Below are positions 34,161 to 42,457 of a stretch of 43,930 nt of DNA, piece by piece. Source of the stretch: Synechococcales cyanobacterium GL140_1_metabinner_5_sub (GTDB taxonomy: Bacteria; Cyanobacteriota; Cyanobacteriia; Cyanobacteriales; Chamaesiphonaceae); NCBI GenBank assembly GCA_025359065.1, contig JANYHM010000029.1, positions 1 to 43,930 on the forward strand, written 5' to 3'. A program made the position numbers and the translations under genes. The notes under the pieces are model-generated. The model was not told the DNA's origin. It ran no database searches and saw only the letters and a list, made by a program, of their open reading frames with translations. The first letter of the stretch is position 1. The number at the start of each line of letters is the position of its first letter.

Positions 34161-34406
34161 GGTCTGGCGATCGCTCCACCATTTGCTGAGTTTTTGATAA
34201 ATACCACTGCCGATCGCTCCAGCCATCAAGATACTAATGGCGGGCATAAAGACTGGTTCCCACAGGCGGTGCCACAGGTCAAAGCCCAAGTCAATGTTGC
34301 TGGCTCGACCGCATAACCCGATCACAAACCAGCCAAAGATGGCCAAGACAAAAAAGACATTGGCAGTTAGCAATAGATTAATCAGATTCCAAATTTTATC
34401 TTTCAT
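34146..34406 (-). CDS. Small two-helix membrane protein, probably conserved in cyanobacteria
   Basis: The predicted product has 86 residues. Two transmembrane helices are seen: LLLTANVFFVLAIFGWFVIGL and the less hydrophobic VFMPAISILMAGAIGSGIY. Between them is the motif LGFDLWHRLWEPVF, followed by a short basic C-terminus. The L-FDLW--LWEP stretch looks conserved rather than random. The function is unknown. The gene ends inside the last 15 bases of the LD-carboxypeptidase gene, in tail-to-tail orientation. Confidence 0.78.
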   Translation of the reverse strand: MKDKIWNLINLLLTANVFFVLAIFGWFVIGLCGRASNIDLGFDLWHRLWEPVFMPAISILMAGAIGSGIYQKLSKWWSDRQTLADD

Positions 34407-34548
34407 AACAAAATATCTTAGCGCTATTGGCTGTCAATCTAGCGTCTTCCCCTAGGAAATTGTCCGGTTACTGTCAAAGACAAACCGTAAAGGTAACTAT
34501 CGATCAATAAATTCAACAAATCGATATTCCACATCCATTAAGGTTCAC

Positions 34549-36390
34549 ATGCTGAAAAATTGGTTCCTCATTACCGCTGCTAGCTTTGGCGTAGGCTTTG
34601 GCGTTACTTATGTCTATCTTCAATCGCCAGCACAGTCAGCCATCGCAGGAGCCGCTGGCACAACTGGAGCGATCAGCAGCGTATTGTTGTGTTCCAGACA
34701 GCGCAAAGATGAACTAGAGCGTCAAGCACAGTCCATCAAAGTGACTGTCAATATTTTAGAGCAACAAGAAAAAACTCTGGGGCAACAGCTTCAAAGCCAC
34801 CAAGATAATTGTCAGAATGTTCAATCCCAAGTTGAGCAACTAAAGCAACAGCTCGCTGGTCTTCAGTTTAAGCAACAAGGCCAAGAAGCTTCTATTTCTA
34901 AGTTTGATCGGGAGCTAGAAACCAAAAGAAATAGCGTGGCAGAGCTAGATGCTAAACGAGTAGAGCTAACTACTCTCACAGCAGAAGTAGCAAACTTACA
35001 TCGCCAGCAAAATGCGGCTCAAACTGCACTGCTAGACTTGCAAAACATTGAGACCGAGATCACTATTTACTCTGTAACAAAAGCACAGTTGATCTCAGAA
35101 GTTGCTCGGTTAGAAGAATATAAAACTGAAATCAAAATTCAGATTGCTGACGACAAAGACACTTGTGAAAAAGCAGAAGAATACTTACTATTTGTTGATC
35201 ACGAAGTCAATGATAAGCAAGCCGACCTGTTAGAGCTAGACATCAACATCAGATCTAAGGTTACAGAGCTAAATACTTGCCGCCAACAGTTGTCCGAGTT
35301 ATCTCAGCAAAAAACTGAAGCGGAGTCGGCTGTTAAAAAGCTGGCGATCGAGTTACAACAAGCTGGCGATGCTATTCTTCGTCAGGAAAACATCCAACAG
35401 GCAGCAGAAGCAGAATCTATCCAGTTAGCCAGTGATATTGCTTCCCTAAAACTAGAGCTGTTGGATTGTCATAGTCAAATGACTGATTCCAGTCTGCAAT
35501 CGGTAGATATGCCACAGCAACAAATTGTGAATTTTGCACAAGTTGCACAAGTTGCACTACCAGTGACAGTAATCTCTGCTTTAGCAGTACCTAGCTTGGT
35601 TGAAGCTCTTCAGCCAGAGGGATTTATCTCTGAGCCAGAAGATGCTGGTTTGGAACTAGTTGATATTCAGTCAGAAGCATTGATTGAACCTGAAGAATCT
35701 AGCTTAGATTTTATGGACTACCTTGATGCTATAGATTCGCTTGATTTGGACGAATCTAGTCTTCAGTTTGCCGATTATTTACCTGCGGCAGAGTCAAGAT
35801 CATTTCCTGGGTTGGTAGAGCCTAGCCTGGAATTAGCGGCAGCTTCTCTGCCAGAGCCGATCGCCCAGTTTAGAGAGTTTCAGCCAGTTGTACTCTCTAT
35901 GTATGACTTAGAAGAAACTAGTCCAATTGCGGCCAGTTCTTTTAGTGACCTGTGTGAAATGGATTTGATCGATATCAGCGCCGAGCCTTTAGAACTCGGT
36001 TTACTAGATATTACAGACTTAGATGACATGACTTTAGACCAAGATAGCTTGGATGCTCTAAATGTTAGTGCATTAGATTTAAACGATATCACTTTAGATC
36101 AGCAGCCACTAGACCCATCGGCAGAATTTGCTACTAATTTACCTACTGACTTTGATTGGTCTGAGAACTTCATTGATGATCCTTACTTAGCAGTGTTGTG
36201 GCACATCGATCAGCATGGTTCGATCGAACACTTTGAAGTAACTGCATTACTCAATGACAAAAAACTGGCCAAGCAGTTTGCTGCAAAGTTGCCAGAATAC
36301 GCTGAGCTGCTGCCCTTTGCGATCGACATCGAAACAACCAAGACCGGAAACAAATATCAAAAAAGAGTTCTAGTATTAATAGAAGCCTAA
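34549..36390 (+). CDS. Membrane-anchored coiled-coil protein with acidic repeats and a C-terminal globular domain
   Basis: The predicted product has 613 residues and no family is recognised. Residues 1-48 form a hydrophobic anchor with a Gly/Ala-rich segment. From about 50 to 320 there is a long coiled coil rich in Gln, Glu and Leu (KQQLAGLQFKQQGQ and similar). Residues about 340-530 are strongly acidic with low-complexity Leu/Asp/Ser repeats, such as LDLDESSLQFADYL and DMTLDQDSLDALNV. The last 70 residues (LAVLWHIDQHGSIEHFEVTA and FAIDIETTKTGNKYQKR) form a compact winged-helix-like domain seen at the C-termini of unrelated-looking cyanobacterial proteins. The layout suggests a membrane-tethered scaffold. 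A strong terminator follows. Confidence 0.7.
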   Translation: MLKNWFLITAASFGVGFGVTYVYLQSPAQSAIAGAAGTTGAISSVLLCSRQRKDELERQAQSIKVTVNILEQQEKTLGQQLQSHQDNCQNVQSQVEQLKQQLAGLQFKQQGQEASISKFDRELETKRNSVAELDAKRVELTTLTAEVANLHRQQNAAQTALLDLQNIETEITIYSVTKAQLISEVARLEEYKTEIKIQIADDKDTCEKAEEYLLFVDHEVNDKQADLLELDINIRSKVTELNTCRQQLSELSQQKTEAESAVKKLAIELQQAGDAILRQENIQQAAEAESIQLASDIASLKLELLDCHSQMTDSSLQSVDMPQQQIVNFAQVAQVALPVTVISALAVPSLVEALQPEGFISEPEDAGLELVDIQSEALIEPEESSLDFMDYLDAIDSLDLDESSLQFADYLPAAESRSFPGLVEPSLELAAASLPEPIAQFREFQPVVLSMYDLEETSPIAASSFSDLCEMDLIDISAEPLELGLLDITDLDDMTLDQDSLDALNVSALDLNDITLDQQPLDPSAEFATNLPTDFDWSENFIDDPYLAVLWHIDQHGSIEHFEVTALLNDKKLAKQFAAKLPEYAELLPFAIDIETTKTGNKYQKRVLVLIEA

Positions 36391-36408
36391 GCTTTTAGTG
36401 TTTCAGCT

Positions 36409-36454
36409 AAATCTCCAGCCTGTGATAAGCAAGCTGGGGATTTATTTATTTTTC
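36409..36454 (+). terminator. Intrinsic terminator after the coiled-coil protein gene
   Basis: AAATCTCCAGC (36409-36419) pairs with GCTGGGGATTT (36433-36443) over 11 bases with one G-T pair, followed by ATTTATTTTTC. Confidence 0.82.
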
Positions 36455-36677
36455 TTGATGATCGCTGCAACCTGCCCTAATTCTCTGTTCACGGGAAAAT
36501 ACCCCGAAAACCGATCACATTTGTCCGGAAATCCTTACAAAACGTTGTGACTATCTCCATGAAGCCGCGTTAGTATGGGTTAGTGAGGCATTCTCCTCAT
36601 AAGTGATCGAAACTGCCTTAAACAGAATCTTTCCAACCGCAATCTTACTTTCCCCTGTAACTCTCCTGGGAGACACA

Positions 36678-36905
36678 ATGACAAATACAAAAGATATTAC
36701 TCTCGAAGAACGTATTGAAGCTGCTCGCAAAGAAGTGGCCATGCTTTGTGAAACGAAGGCAGGTTCGGCAGACTGTGCTGTCGCCCAAGACAGCCTAGAA
36801 GAGCTATTGGCAGCTAAATCACACCAACAGCCTGTAAAAAATTCTCTGGAACAGTTCTGTGATGAGAATCCTGATGCGGCAGAGTGCCGTGTATACGAAG
36901 ATTAG
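36678..36905 (+). CDS. cp12: Calvin-cycle regulator CP12
   Basis: The predicted product has 75 residues from the ATG at 36678, which has GGGAG just upstream; the frame is open 25 codons further without family resemblance. CP12 is an intrinsically disordered redox protein that in darkness links GAPDH and phosphoribulokinase into an inactive complex. Both redox cysteine pairs are present: C24/C33 (MLCETKAGSADC) and C61/C70 (FCDENPDAAEC), with the C-terminal ECRVYED that reaches the GAPDH active site. The core AWD-VEEL motif reads AQDSLEEL (36-43), so the Trp is Gln. The gene is monocistronic, with its own terminator. Confidence 0.93.
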   Translation: MTNTKDITLEERIEAARKEVAMLCETKAGSADCAVAQDSLEELLAAKSHQQPVKNSLEQFCDENPDAAECRVYED

Positions 36906-36924
36906 TCTTTGAGACCGATCTTTT

Positions 36925-36971
36925 CAAAGCCTCCTGCGCCTGCGCTGGGAGGCTTTGACGTTTGTTTTGTG
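36925..36971 (+). terminator. Intrinsic terminator of cp12
   Basis: CAAAGCCTCC (36925-36934) and GGAGGCTTTG (36948-36957) form a perfect 10-bp stem, followed by ACGTTTGTTTT. The T-tract is interrupted, but the stem is strong. Confidence 0.75.
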
Positions 36972-37076
36972 ACGATCAAGAAACTGGCTAACTCATTCAC
37001 GTAGTGTTTGCCACGCAAAATCGATCAACCGCCCCAGAAACGCATAAGCTAAAGACAGACTACTCCTGATCTGTTT

Positions 37077-37760
37077 ATGACTAACGAATCTGCTGCTCTT
37101 GTTCTTCCCTTTAAATCTGGCTTTTCGCCGATCGTCAAATCTTTGGCCTATCCTCTGGGTCAGTTCGTATTGCCACGCTACTTTAAACATATTGATATTT
37201 TGGGGCAAGAGCATATTCCTCACAGCGGAGCGACTATTTTGGCTCCTACTCACCGATCGCGCTGGGATCCGATGTTGGTGCCCTATATTGCTGGCCCTTA
37301 TGTAACAGGGCGAGATATTCGGTTTATGACTTCGCAAAACGAGATGAAAGGCATTCAGGGTTGGATCGTGCGGCGGTTAGGGGGGTTTCCGGTAGATACC
37401 GATAATCCGAGTGTGGCGACGTTTAAGTTTTCGATCGATCTACTGGTGCGGGGCGAAATGCTCGCAATTTTCCCAGAGGGCAATATTTTTCGGGACAGCG
37501 AACTGCATCCATTGAAAAAAGGGTTGACCAGAATTGCGGTGCAAGCTCATAGTGCAGCGCCTGATCGAGACATCAAGGTGATTCCGATTCATTTTCAATA
37601 CAGTAATCCCATGCCGAAGATGGGCAGTAGTGTCAAAATTTTGATTGGTCAACCCTTATTGGCTTCGAGCTATGCTAGTAAGTCTAATAAAAAGGCTGCT
37701 GAGGCGATGCACCAAGATCTAGAGGTGTCCTTACATAATCTGATTGCTGAAGTTAATTAA
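37077..37760 (+). CDS. plsC: 1-acyl-sn-glycerol-3-phosphate acyltransferase (PlsC-like)
   Basis: The predicted product has 227 residues. It would transfer the second acyl chain onto lysophosphatidic acid to make phosphatidic acid. The PlsC/LPLAT motifs are present: H-x4-D in APTHRSRWDPMLV, FMTSQNEMKG, GGFPVD and FPEGNIFRDSELHPLKKG, the glycerophosphate-binding block; VIPIHFQY follows. An initial ATGAC start and short hydrophobic segments suggest peripheral membrane binding. It is followed by the DUF1995 gene after about 70 bases on the same strand. Confidence 0.9.
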   Translation: MTNESAALVLPFKSGFSPIVKSLAYPLGQFVLPRYFKHIDILGQEHIPHSGATILAPTHRSRWDPMLVPYIAGPYVTGRDIRFMTSQNEMKGIQGWIVRRLGGFPVDTDNPSVATFKFSIDLLVRGEMLAIFPEGNIFRDSELHPLKKGLTRIAVQAHSAAPDRDIKVIPIHFQYSNPMPKMGSSVKILIGQPLLASSYASKSNKKAAEAMHQDLEVSLHNLIAEVN

Positions 37761-37829
37761 GAGCCGATAGAATTTTTGGAGAGAAAGATCGGCTAAAATG
37801 CAGTCTATCGTTTGCAGGCTAGTCCGACC

Positions 37830-38549
37830 ATGTTGCCCCAAAATCTTGAAGAGTCGATCGAACAAGCCCAAGCTGCTACCACAGCGGCACTAGAAGCTGG
37901 CCATCGCCGCGTTACGGCGGAGTTTATCTACCCAGAATTGCGTTTTATGGGGATTGCAGAGCAGTTTTTGCCGGTTTTTGCTGAATATGGGAGTGCGCTG
38001 CGGGTATTTTTTTCAGATACAGGGGCAGCAGCTTTGGCCAAGCGTGACTGGCCAGATGCGGGGTTCAAAATTTCTGATATGGGTAGTAGTCGTAGCCCGA
38101 TCGTCGATAAAGTTCAGCCAGAAGACAAAATTTATGTGGCGGTGGAACCTTCGGCGGTGGAGGTGGAGCAAATTGAGAAGCTGTGTTTAAATGCGGATAG
38201 TCGGCCAGTAGTTTTGCTTATGCCTAAATTAGAGGATGCGGCGATCGTGGGAATTGGCTATGCGGCACGGCAGTTGCGCGATCGATTTATTAGTACTTTG
38301 GTTACAGCCTATTACATTAAGCCTTTGTCAGATGAAGTAATTATTTATCGTTGTTTTCCTGGTGAATGGCAAGTTTGGCAGGCCAAAGATAATGGAGAAT
38401 ATCAGGTAGTTGCCGAATTATCTCATAAGCCTTTGGGCGATGAGCTAGACCGTATTTTATCTGGTGGCGATGCTAATACAGATGCTCCGGTCACTCCCGC
38501 TGGAATGTTTGCTGGCCTGCAAAGATTTATGCGCACATTAAGCCGCTAA
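37830..38549 (+). CDS. DUF1995 family protein
   Basis: The predicted product has 239 residues from the ATG at 37830; a TTG six codons upstream is possible. It matches the cyanobacterial/plastid DUF1995 family, with LPQNLEESIEQAQAATTAAL, RVTAEFIYPELRFMGIAEQF, VAVEPSAVEVEQIEKLC and a C-terminal PAGMFAGLQRFMRTLSR. The plant LPA3 protein, needed for photosystem II assembly, belongs to this family, but a photosystem role here is inference. No catalytic motif is apparent. Confidence 0.88.
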   Translation: MLPQNLEESIEQAQAATTAALEAGHRRVTAEFIYPELRFMGIAEQFLPVFAEYGSALRVFFSDTGAAALAKRDWPDAGFKISDMGSSRSPIVDKVQPEDKIYVAVEPSAVEVEQIEKLCLNADSRPVVLLMPKLEDAAIVGIGYAARQLRDRFISTLVTAYYIKPLSDEVIIYRCFPGEWQVWQAKDNGEYQVVAELSHKPLGDELDRILSGGDANTDAPVTPAGMFAGLQRFMRTLSR

Positions 38550-38750
38550 GTGTGGTGCTTGAGGAAGGGGATAGAATTCCTGAAATACCTCTAGACATTA
38601 GAATATGATAAATAGCTGAGCCTAATTAAATATGATTTGCTCTAAGCGACTATAAAGTTCTATAATTAAACAGATTGATGCTTTTAGTATTCCAGCCATT
38701 TAGGCGTAGGAATATTCTTTTTTCTCTACAAAGAACTTCGCACTGTCCAG
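38550..38750. other. Convergent gap after the DUF1995 gene, nothing recognised
   Basis: This AT-rich spacer of 201 bases lies between the convergent DUF1995 and GH9 genes. No clear hairpin with a T-tract, repeat or gene was seen. Confidence 0.4.
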
Positions 38751-41700
38751 CTAAGTAGTTGGAGCAGCAATTTGCCAACTTAAGTCAGCGCTTGAGATAA
38801 AGTTGGTCAAAGAGGGTGTTGCACCATTCATAAACCAAATCGCATTTGCACCGTTGTCGTTACGCCAAAGAATATCTGCTGTTCGATCGCTATTGAAGTC
38901 ACCACTCCCGGCAATTTTCCAGTCGTTGGTAACGTTGGTGATTAGCGATGTAGATGCAATATTTGTTCCATTCATTTGCCATATAGCAACTGCTCCATTA
39001 TCATTACGCCACAGTATATCTGCTTTGCCATCATTGCCAAAATCATCTATGCCTTCAATTTTCCAGTCGTTGGTAACGTTGGTGATTAGCGATGTAGATG
39101 CAATATTTGTGCCATCCATCTGCCATATGGCAACTGACCCATTATCATTGCGCCACAGTATATCTGCTTTATTATCAGCATTGAAATCACCCGTTCCAGC
39201 AATTTTCCAAGTGTTATCAACACTGGCAATAATGTTTGCAGCAGAAATATTGAATCCATTCATTTGCCATAAAGCTACGGCACCATTATCATTGCGCCAT
39301 AGAATATCTGCTTTATTGTCAGCATTGAAATCACCAGTTCCAGAAATTTTCCAAGTGTTATCAACACTGGCAATAATACTTACAGCAGAAATATTGAATC
39401 CATTCATTTGCCATAAAGCTACGGCACCATTGTTATTTCGCCACAGTATATCTGATTTATTGTCAGCATTAAAATCACCAGTTCCAGCAATTTTCCAAGT
39501 GCTATCAACACTGGTAATAATGTTTGCAGCAGAAATATTGAATCCATTCATTTGCCATAAAGCTACGGCACCATTATTGTTTCGCCAGAGGATGTCAGAT
39601 TTTTGATCGTTGTTGAAATCATTTCGTACAGACTTATTACGAAAATTGTCGTCGTCAAGGATTACCCCGACTGCACTGTTAGTATTACTGACAAGTTCGA
39701 CGTTATCTAACAGTAGTCCCAGATTGTCTCCTCCCAAATGGTCAAAAACTAATTTGCTATTAACTTGATTACTAGCAGTAAAGCTTCTGGTGATTTTAGT
39801 CAGGGGCTCGGAGCTATTGCGGGTAAAAGTTTCTGAGAAAAGATTACCCAGTGAAACTGTCACTGAGTTGCTATCTCCTCTTTGTGAACCAGCTAAATAA
39901 AAACTCAAGGTAATTTGATCACCAGCATTAAAGCTGAAAGTGCTTTTAGATTCTATTCTTCCCCCATTATTGCTAGTACCATCTAAATCCAGATACAGGC
40001 CATTATTTGGTAAAAGATCTTGCTCAAATCCAGTGCCGATTAGGTCTACTGTGCCATCTACAACGTTCCAATTAGCCAAACTGCTATAGTTGTATGAGCC
40101 GACTCCATTGTTTTCGGCATTGAAGTTGTCACTCAACAGGACGAACGAATTATTAGAATTACCTACTTTATATCCACTGCCATTGGCAAGAGTTAGAACC
40201 ACAGATTCATTGGGTTCAGAAGTGGTATCTGCTATTGGATCAATGGTGATGTTAGCAGTGTTAGCACCAGCACCAATAGTTACTGTGCCGGTGGTAACAG
40301 TAAAACTAGTTGCCCCAATTTGACTGTAATCAGTGCCAAAAGTGGCTGATCCGCCGACGCTATAATTTACTGTCAAGGCATTGGCCGTTGATCCACTGCG
40401 GGTAAATGTATAGATTAAGTTTGTTGCCCCATCTTCATTAATAGTCAAAGGTGTAACTTTAATCGTAACATCAGGACTTAACCCATATTGACGTGCCAAT
40501 ATGCCCGTTAAGCCTGCATTGTAATCTAGAGCAACTTCATTACGCTTAAAATCAGGACGATCGTCTTTATAGACGGCATTTCCATCAATGTATCCACCAA
40601 CTGAGCTTTCATTGGGTGCTAAAGAAGTTAGTCCACCGACTAAGCCGCCAACAATGTCGTAAAGGTTATCACCACTAGCATTTACATTAGTTGTTCCTGA
40701 AGCTGCTCGATGGTGAGGACGTTGGGCAAAGTTATTGCCAAAACCGACTACGTAACTAAAGTTATTGGGATTTTCACCAAGAATATAGTTCACCTGGTTT
40801 TGGACGAAAGATGAATAAGTAGCTTTTTTGGGGTCATTTGCTGCAATAACGGTGTCATTATAAATACCTACAAGAAATGCTGTATTGGCAGTATATCTCA
40901 AAGAACCTGGCGAATCGAGCCAAGCTAAACCACCTGGAGTATATTTTACATTTCCTACTTGATCATTAGTCAGCCATTCATTAAGCCAAGTACCTTCTAC
41001 TTGGTTCCGATAAAAAGCATTGGAGGTTTCTTTCGCTAGCAACACCATAGAACCATAGGTTTTATCATCCCATGTTTGTGTCCATGTCCCCAAGTAATTA
41101 TAAGGCTGTGCTGGATTGGGGGGTGCTGATGGATAGTATGACTGTGCTATGTTTAAGTATGTTGTACTAGTAGAACTTGGTGTCTGTTCTTTGAGAGCCT
41201 TATGTAGCCATATTGCCCCCCAGCCTAACTCATCTTCATAACCTGATGAAGTATAAAAGCTTGCAGGATTGGGATAAGCATTAGAATTAGGATTATACAA
41301 TCCACCAGGATCAGAATATTTCCCTCTTTTCTTGGGGCCAAAATCATTGGGATCGGAGTCATCAGCAAAAGCATATAACTGTTGTGCCTGTTGTAGTAAC
41401 TCGTTAGAGTAATTAGCATCAGTAGGACGAAAAAGAATAGATGCTGCTGCAAGAGCTGCTGCTGACTCGGCTGCCAAATCTGAGCCAGGGTGTGCAGCGT
41501 CGATCTTGAATGATGGACGAGCAATTGTGAGGTTTTCTGGTGATCCCCAATATTGATGATCCGTAACGCCATCACCAACTTGCCCCCAGAAAGCTACTGT
41601 TTTACCATTCTCAACGACATTAGCTTTTTTGATATATTCTACCCCCTGTTTGACGGTAGCCATTAATTCATCAAGTTGACCACTTTGTTCATAAGCTTGA

Positions 41701-42434
41701 CGATATTGAATCCCGCCCCAACTCAGCATCGTCATTGCGCTAGCCATTGAGAATCCAAATTTTACATGATCACCAGCATCATAGTAACCACCAGACAAAT
41801 CTCTTCCTACATCGTTACCATCATTTAATGCCGAGCTGCCACGCCAAGGTACTCTATTTGTGGCAGGGTCTAAATACCCTGATCTTTGAGCATCATAAAA
41901 CAGTATAGATTTACTTAAAGCGTCACCATAATTAAAGTTATTGGCTGCTTGCTCGATCGAAATATTTTGACCATCAATTTGAATAATGGCCATATCATTT
42001 TCTGCGCGCAAATCATTTAGCTGTACTGAATTTAGTTGATTTCCACGAACAAGGTTAGAGAATATTTGTCCCTCATCCCCTGCACTATCTCGAATATTGA
42101 CTTGTCGATCAATCCAATGCCCGATTTCTTCTAAAATCACTGAACTGGTAAGTTGTATGTTGCCGGACAAAACTAAACTTTCTTTGATGTATATATCACC
42201 AGTACTAACGTCAAATGCACCTAGAGCATTACCTAATATATCATCGCTTACAACTTGGATTTGATCAGGTGGAAAAAGATTGTTAGCAAAACTGTTCTTA
42301 ATGCTCAAAGCAATATCTAAGTCATATAATTGACCAAATGATATCTCGAATTTACCCCAAAAATCTGGGCTATTTGAAAAATCTCTTAGCCAATCATTAA
42401 CTTGAGTTAAGGCTTTTTGATAGTAAGTATTCAT
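38751..42434 (-). CDS. Glycoside hydrolase family 9 (cellulase-like) protein with Calx-beta and FG-GAP repeats
   Basis: The predicted product has 1227 residues from the ATG at 42434, with AAGGG about ten bases upstream; an earlier frame start would overlap the previous gene. Residues 1-165 form a zincin-like pro-domain common in cyanobacterial RTX-type proteins (ILEEIGHWIDRQVN, GDEGQIFSNLV), lacking the first His of HExxH. The GH9 catalytic domain (about 165-650) shows GGYYDAGDHVKFGFSMASAM, PHHRAASG and DDRPDFKRNEVALDYNAGLT, with catalytic Asp and Glu. A Calx-beta domain, a DUF642-like beta sandwich and six FG-GAP-like repeats follow. There is no signal peptide; secretion by a type I system is likely but not shown. 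It would cut beta-1,4-glucans. Confidence 0.92.
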   Translation of the reverse strand: MNTYYQKALTQVNDWLRDFSNSPDFWGKFEISFGQLYDLDIALSIKNSFANNLFPPDQIQVVSDDILGNALGAFDVSTGDIYIKESLVLSGNIQLTSSVILEEIGHWIDRQVNIRDSAGDEGQIFSNLVRGNQLNSVQLNDLRAENDMAIIQIDGQNISIEQAANNFNYGDALSKSILFYDAQRSGYLDPATNRVPWRGSSALNDGNDVGRDLSGGYYDAGDHVKFGFSMASAMTMLSWGGIQYRQAYEQSGQLDELMATVKQGVEYIKKANVVENGKTVAFWGQVGDGVTDHQYWGSPENLTIARPSFKIDAAHPGSDLAAESAAALAAASILFRPTDANYSNELLQQAQQLYAFADDSDPNDFGPKKRGKYSDPGGLYNPNSNAYPNPASFYTSSGYEDELGWGAIWLHKALKEQTPSSTSTTYLNIAQSYYPSAPPNPAQPYNYLGTWTQTWDDKTYGSMVLLAKETSNAFYRNQVEGTWLNEWLTNDQVGNVKYTPGGLAWLDSPGSLRYTANTAFLVGIYNDTVIAANDPKKATYSSFVQNQVNYILGENPNNFSYVVGFGNNFAQRPHHRAASGTTNVNASGDNLYDIVGGLVGGLTSLAPNESSVGGYIDGNAVYKDDRPDFKRNEVALDYNAGLTGILARQYGLSPDVTIKVTPLTINEDGATNLIYTFTRSGSTANALTVNYSVGGSATFGTDYSQIGATSFTVTTGTVTIGAGANTANITIDPIADTTSEPNESVVLTLANGSGYKVGNSNNSFVLLSDNFNAENNGVGSYNYSSLANWNVVDGTVDLIGTGFEQDLLPNNGLYLDLDGTSNNGGRIESKSTFSFNAGDQITLSFYLAGSQRGDSNSVTVSLGNLFSETFTRNSSEPLTKITRSFTASNQVNSKLVFDHLGGDNLGLLLDNVELVSNTNSAVGVILDDDNFRNKSVRNDFNNDQKSDILWRNNNGAVALWQMNGFNISAANIITSVDSTWKIAGTGDFNADNKSDILWRNNNGAVALWQMNGFNISAVSIIASVDNTWKISGTGDFNADNKADILWRNDNGAVALWQMNGFNISAANIIASVDNTWKIAGTGDFNADNKADILWRNDNGSVAIWQMDGTNIASTSLITNVTNDWKIEGIDDFGNDGKADILWRNDNGAVAIWQMNGTNIASTSLITNVTNDWKIAGSGDFNSDRTADILWRNDNGANAIWFMNGATPSLTNFISSADLSWQIAAPTT
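38757..39630 (-). repeat. Six FG-GAP-like repeat units of about 144 bp (GH9 gene)
   Basis: The motif DILWRN-NGAVA-WQM occurs six times at intervals of about 48 codons, with calcium-loop-like D-N-D--D segments between (DFNADNKADI). The units are strongly similar in DNA as well. The last three have the distinct linkers IEGIDDFGNDGK and IAGSGDFNSDR. Confidence 0.9.
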
Positions 42435-42457
42435 GAATAAAGTGCCCTTAGTGTAAT

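Noticed and set aside
38803-39606. Long plus-strand open frame (267 codons) antisense to the GH9 repeats; a similar one at 42600-43349
   Set aside because: Both are antisense shadows created by the periodic codon pattern of the FG-GAP repeats. The sense frames have clear domains and continue beyond the arrays.
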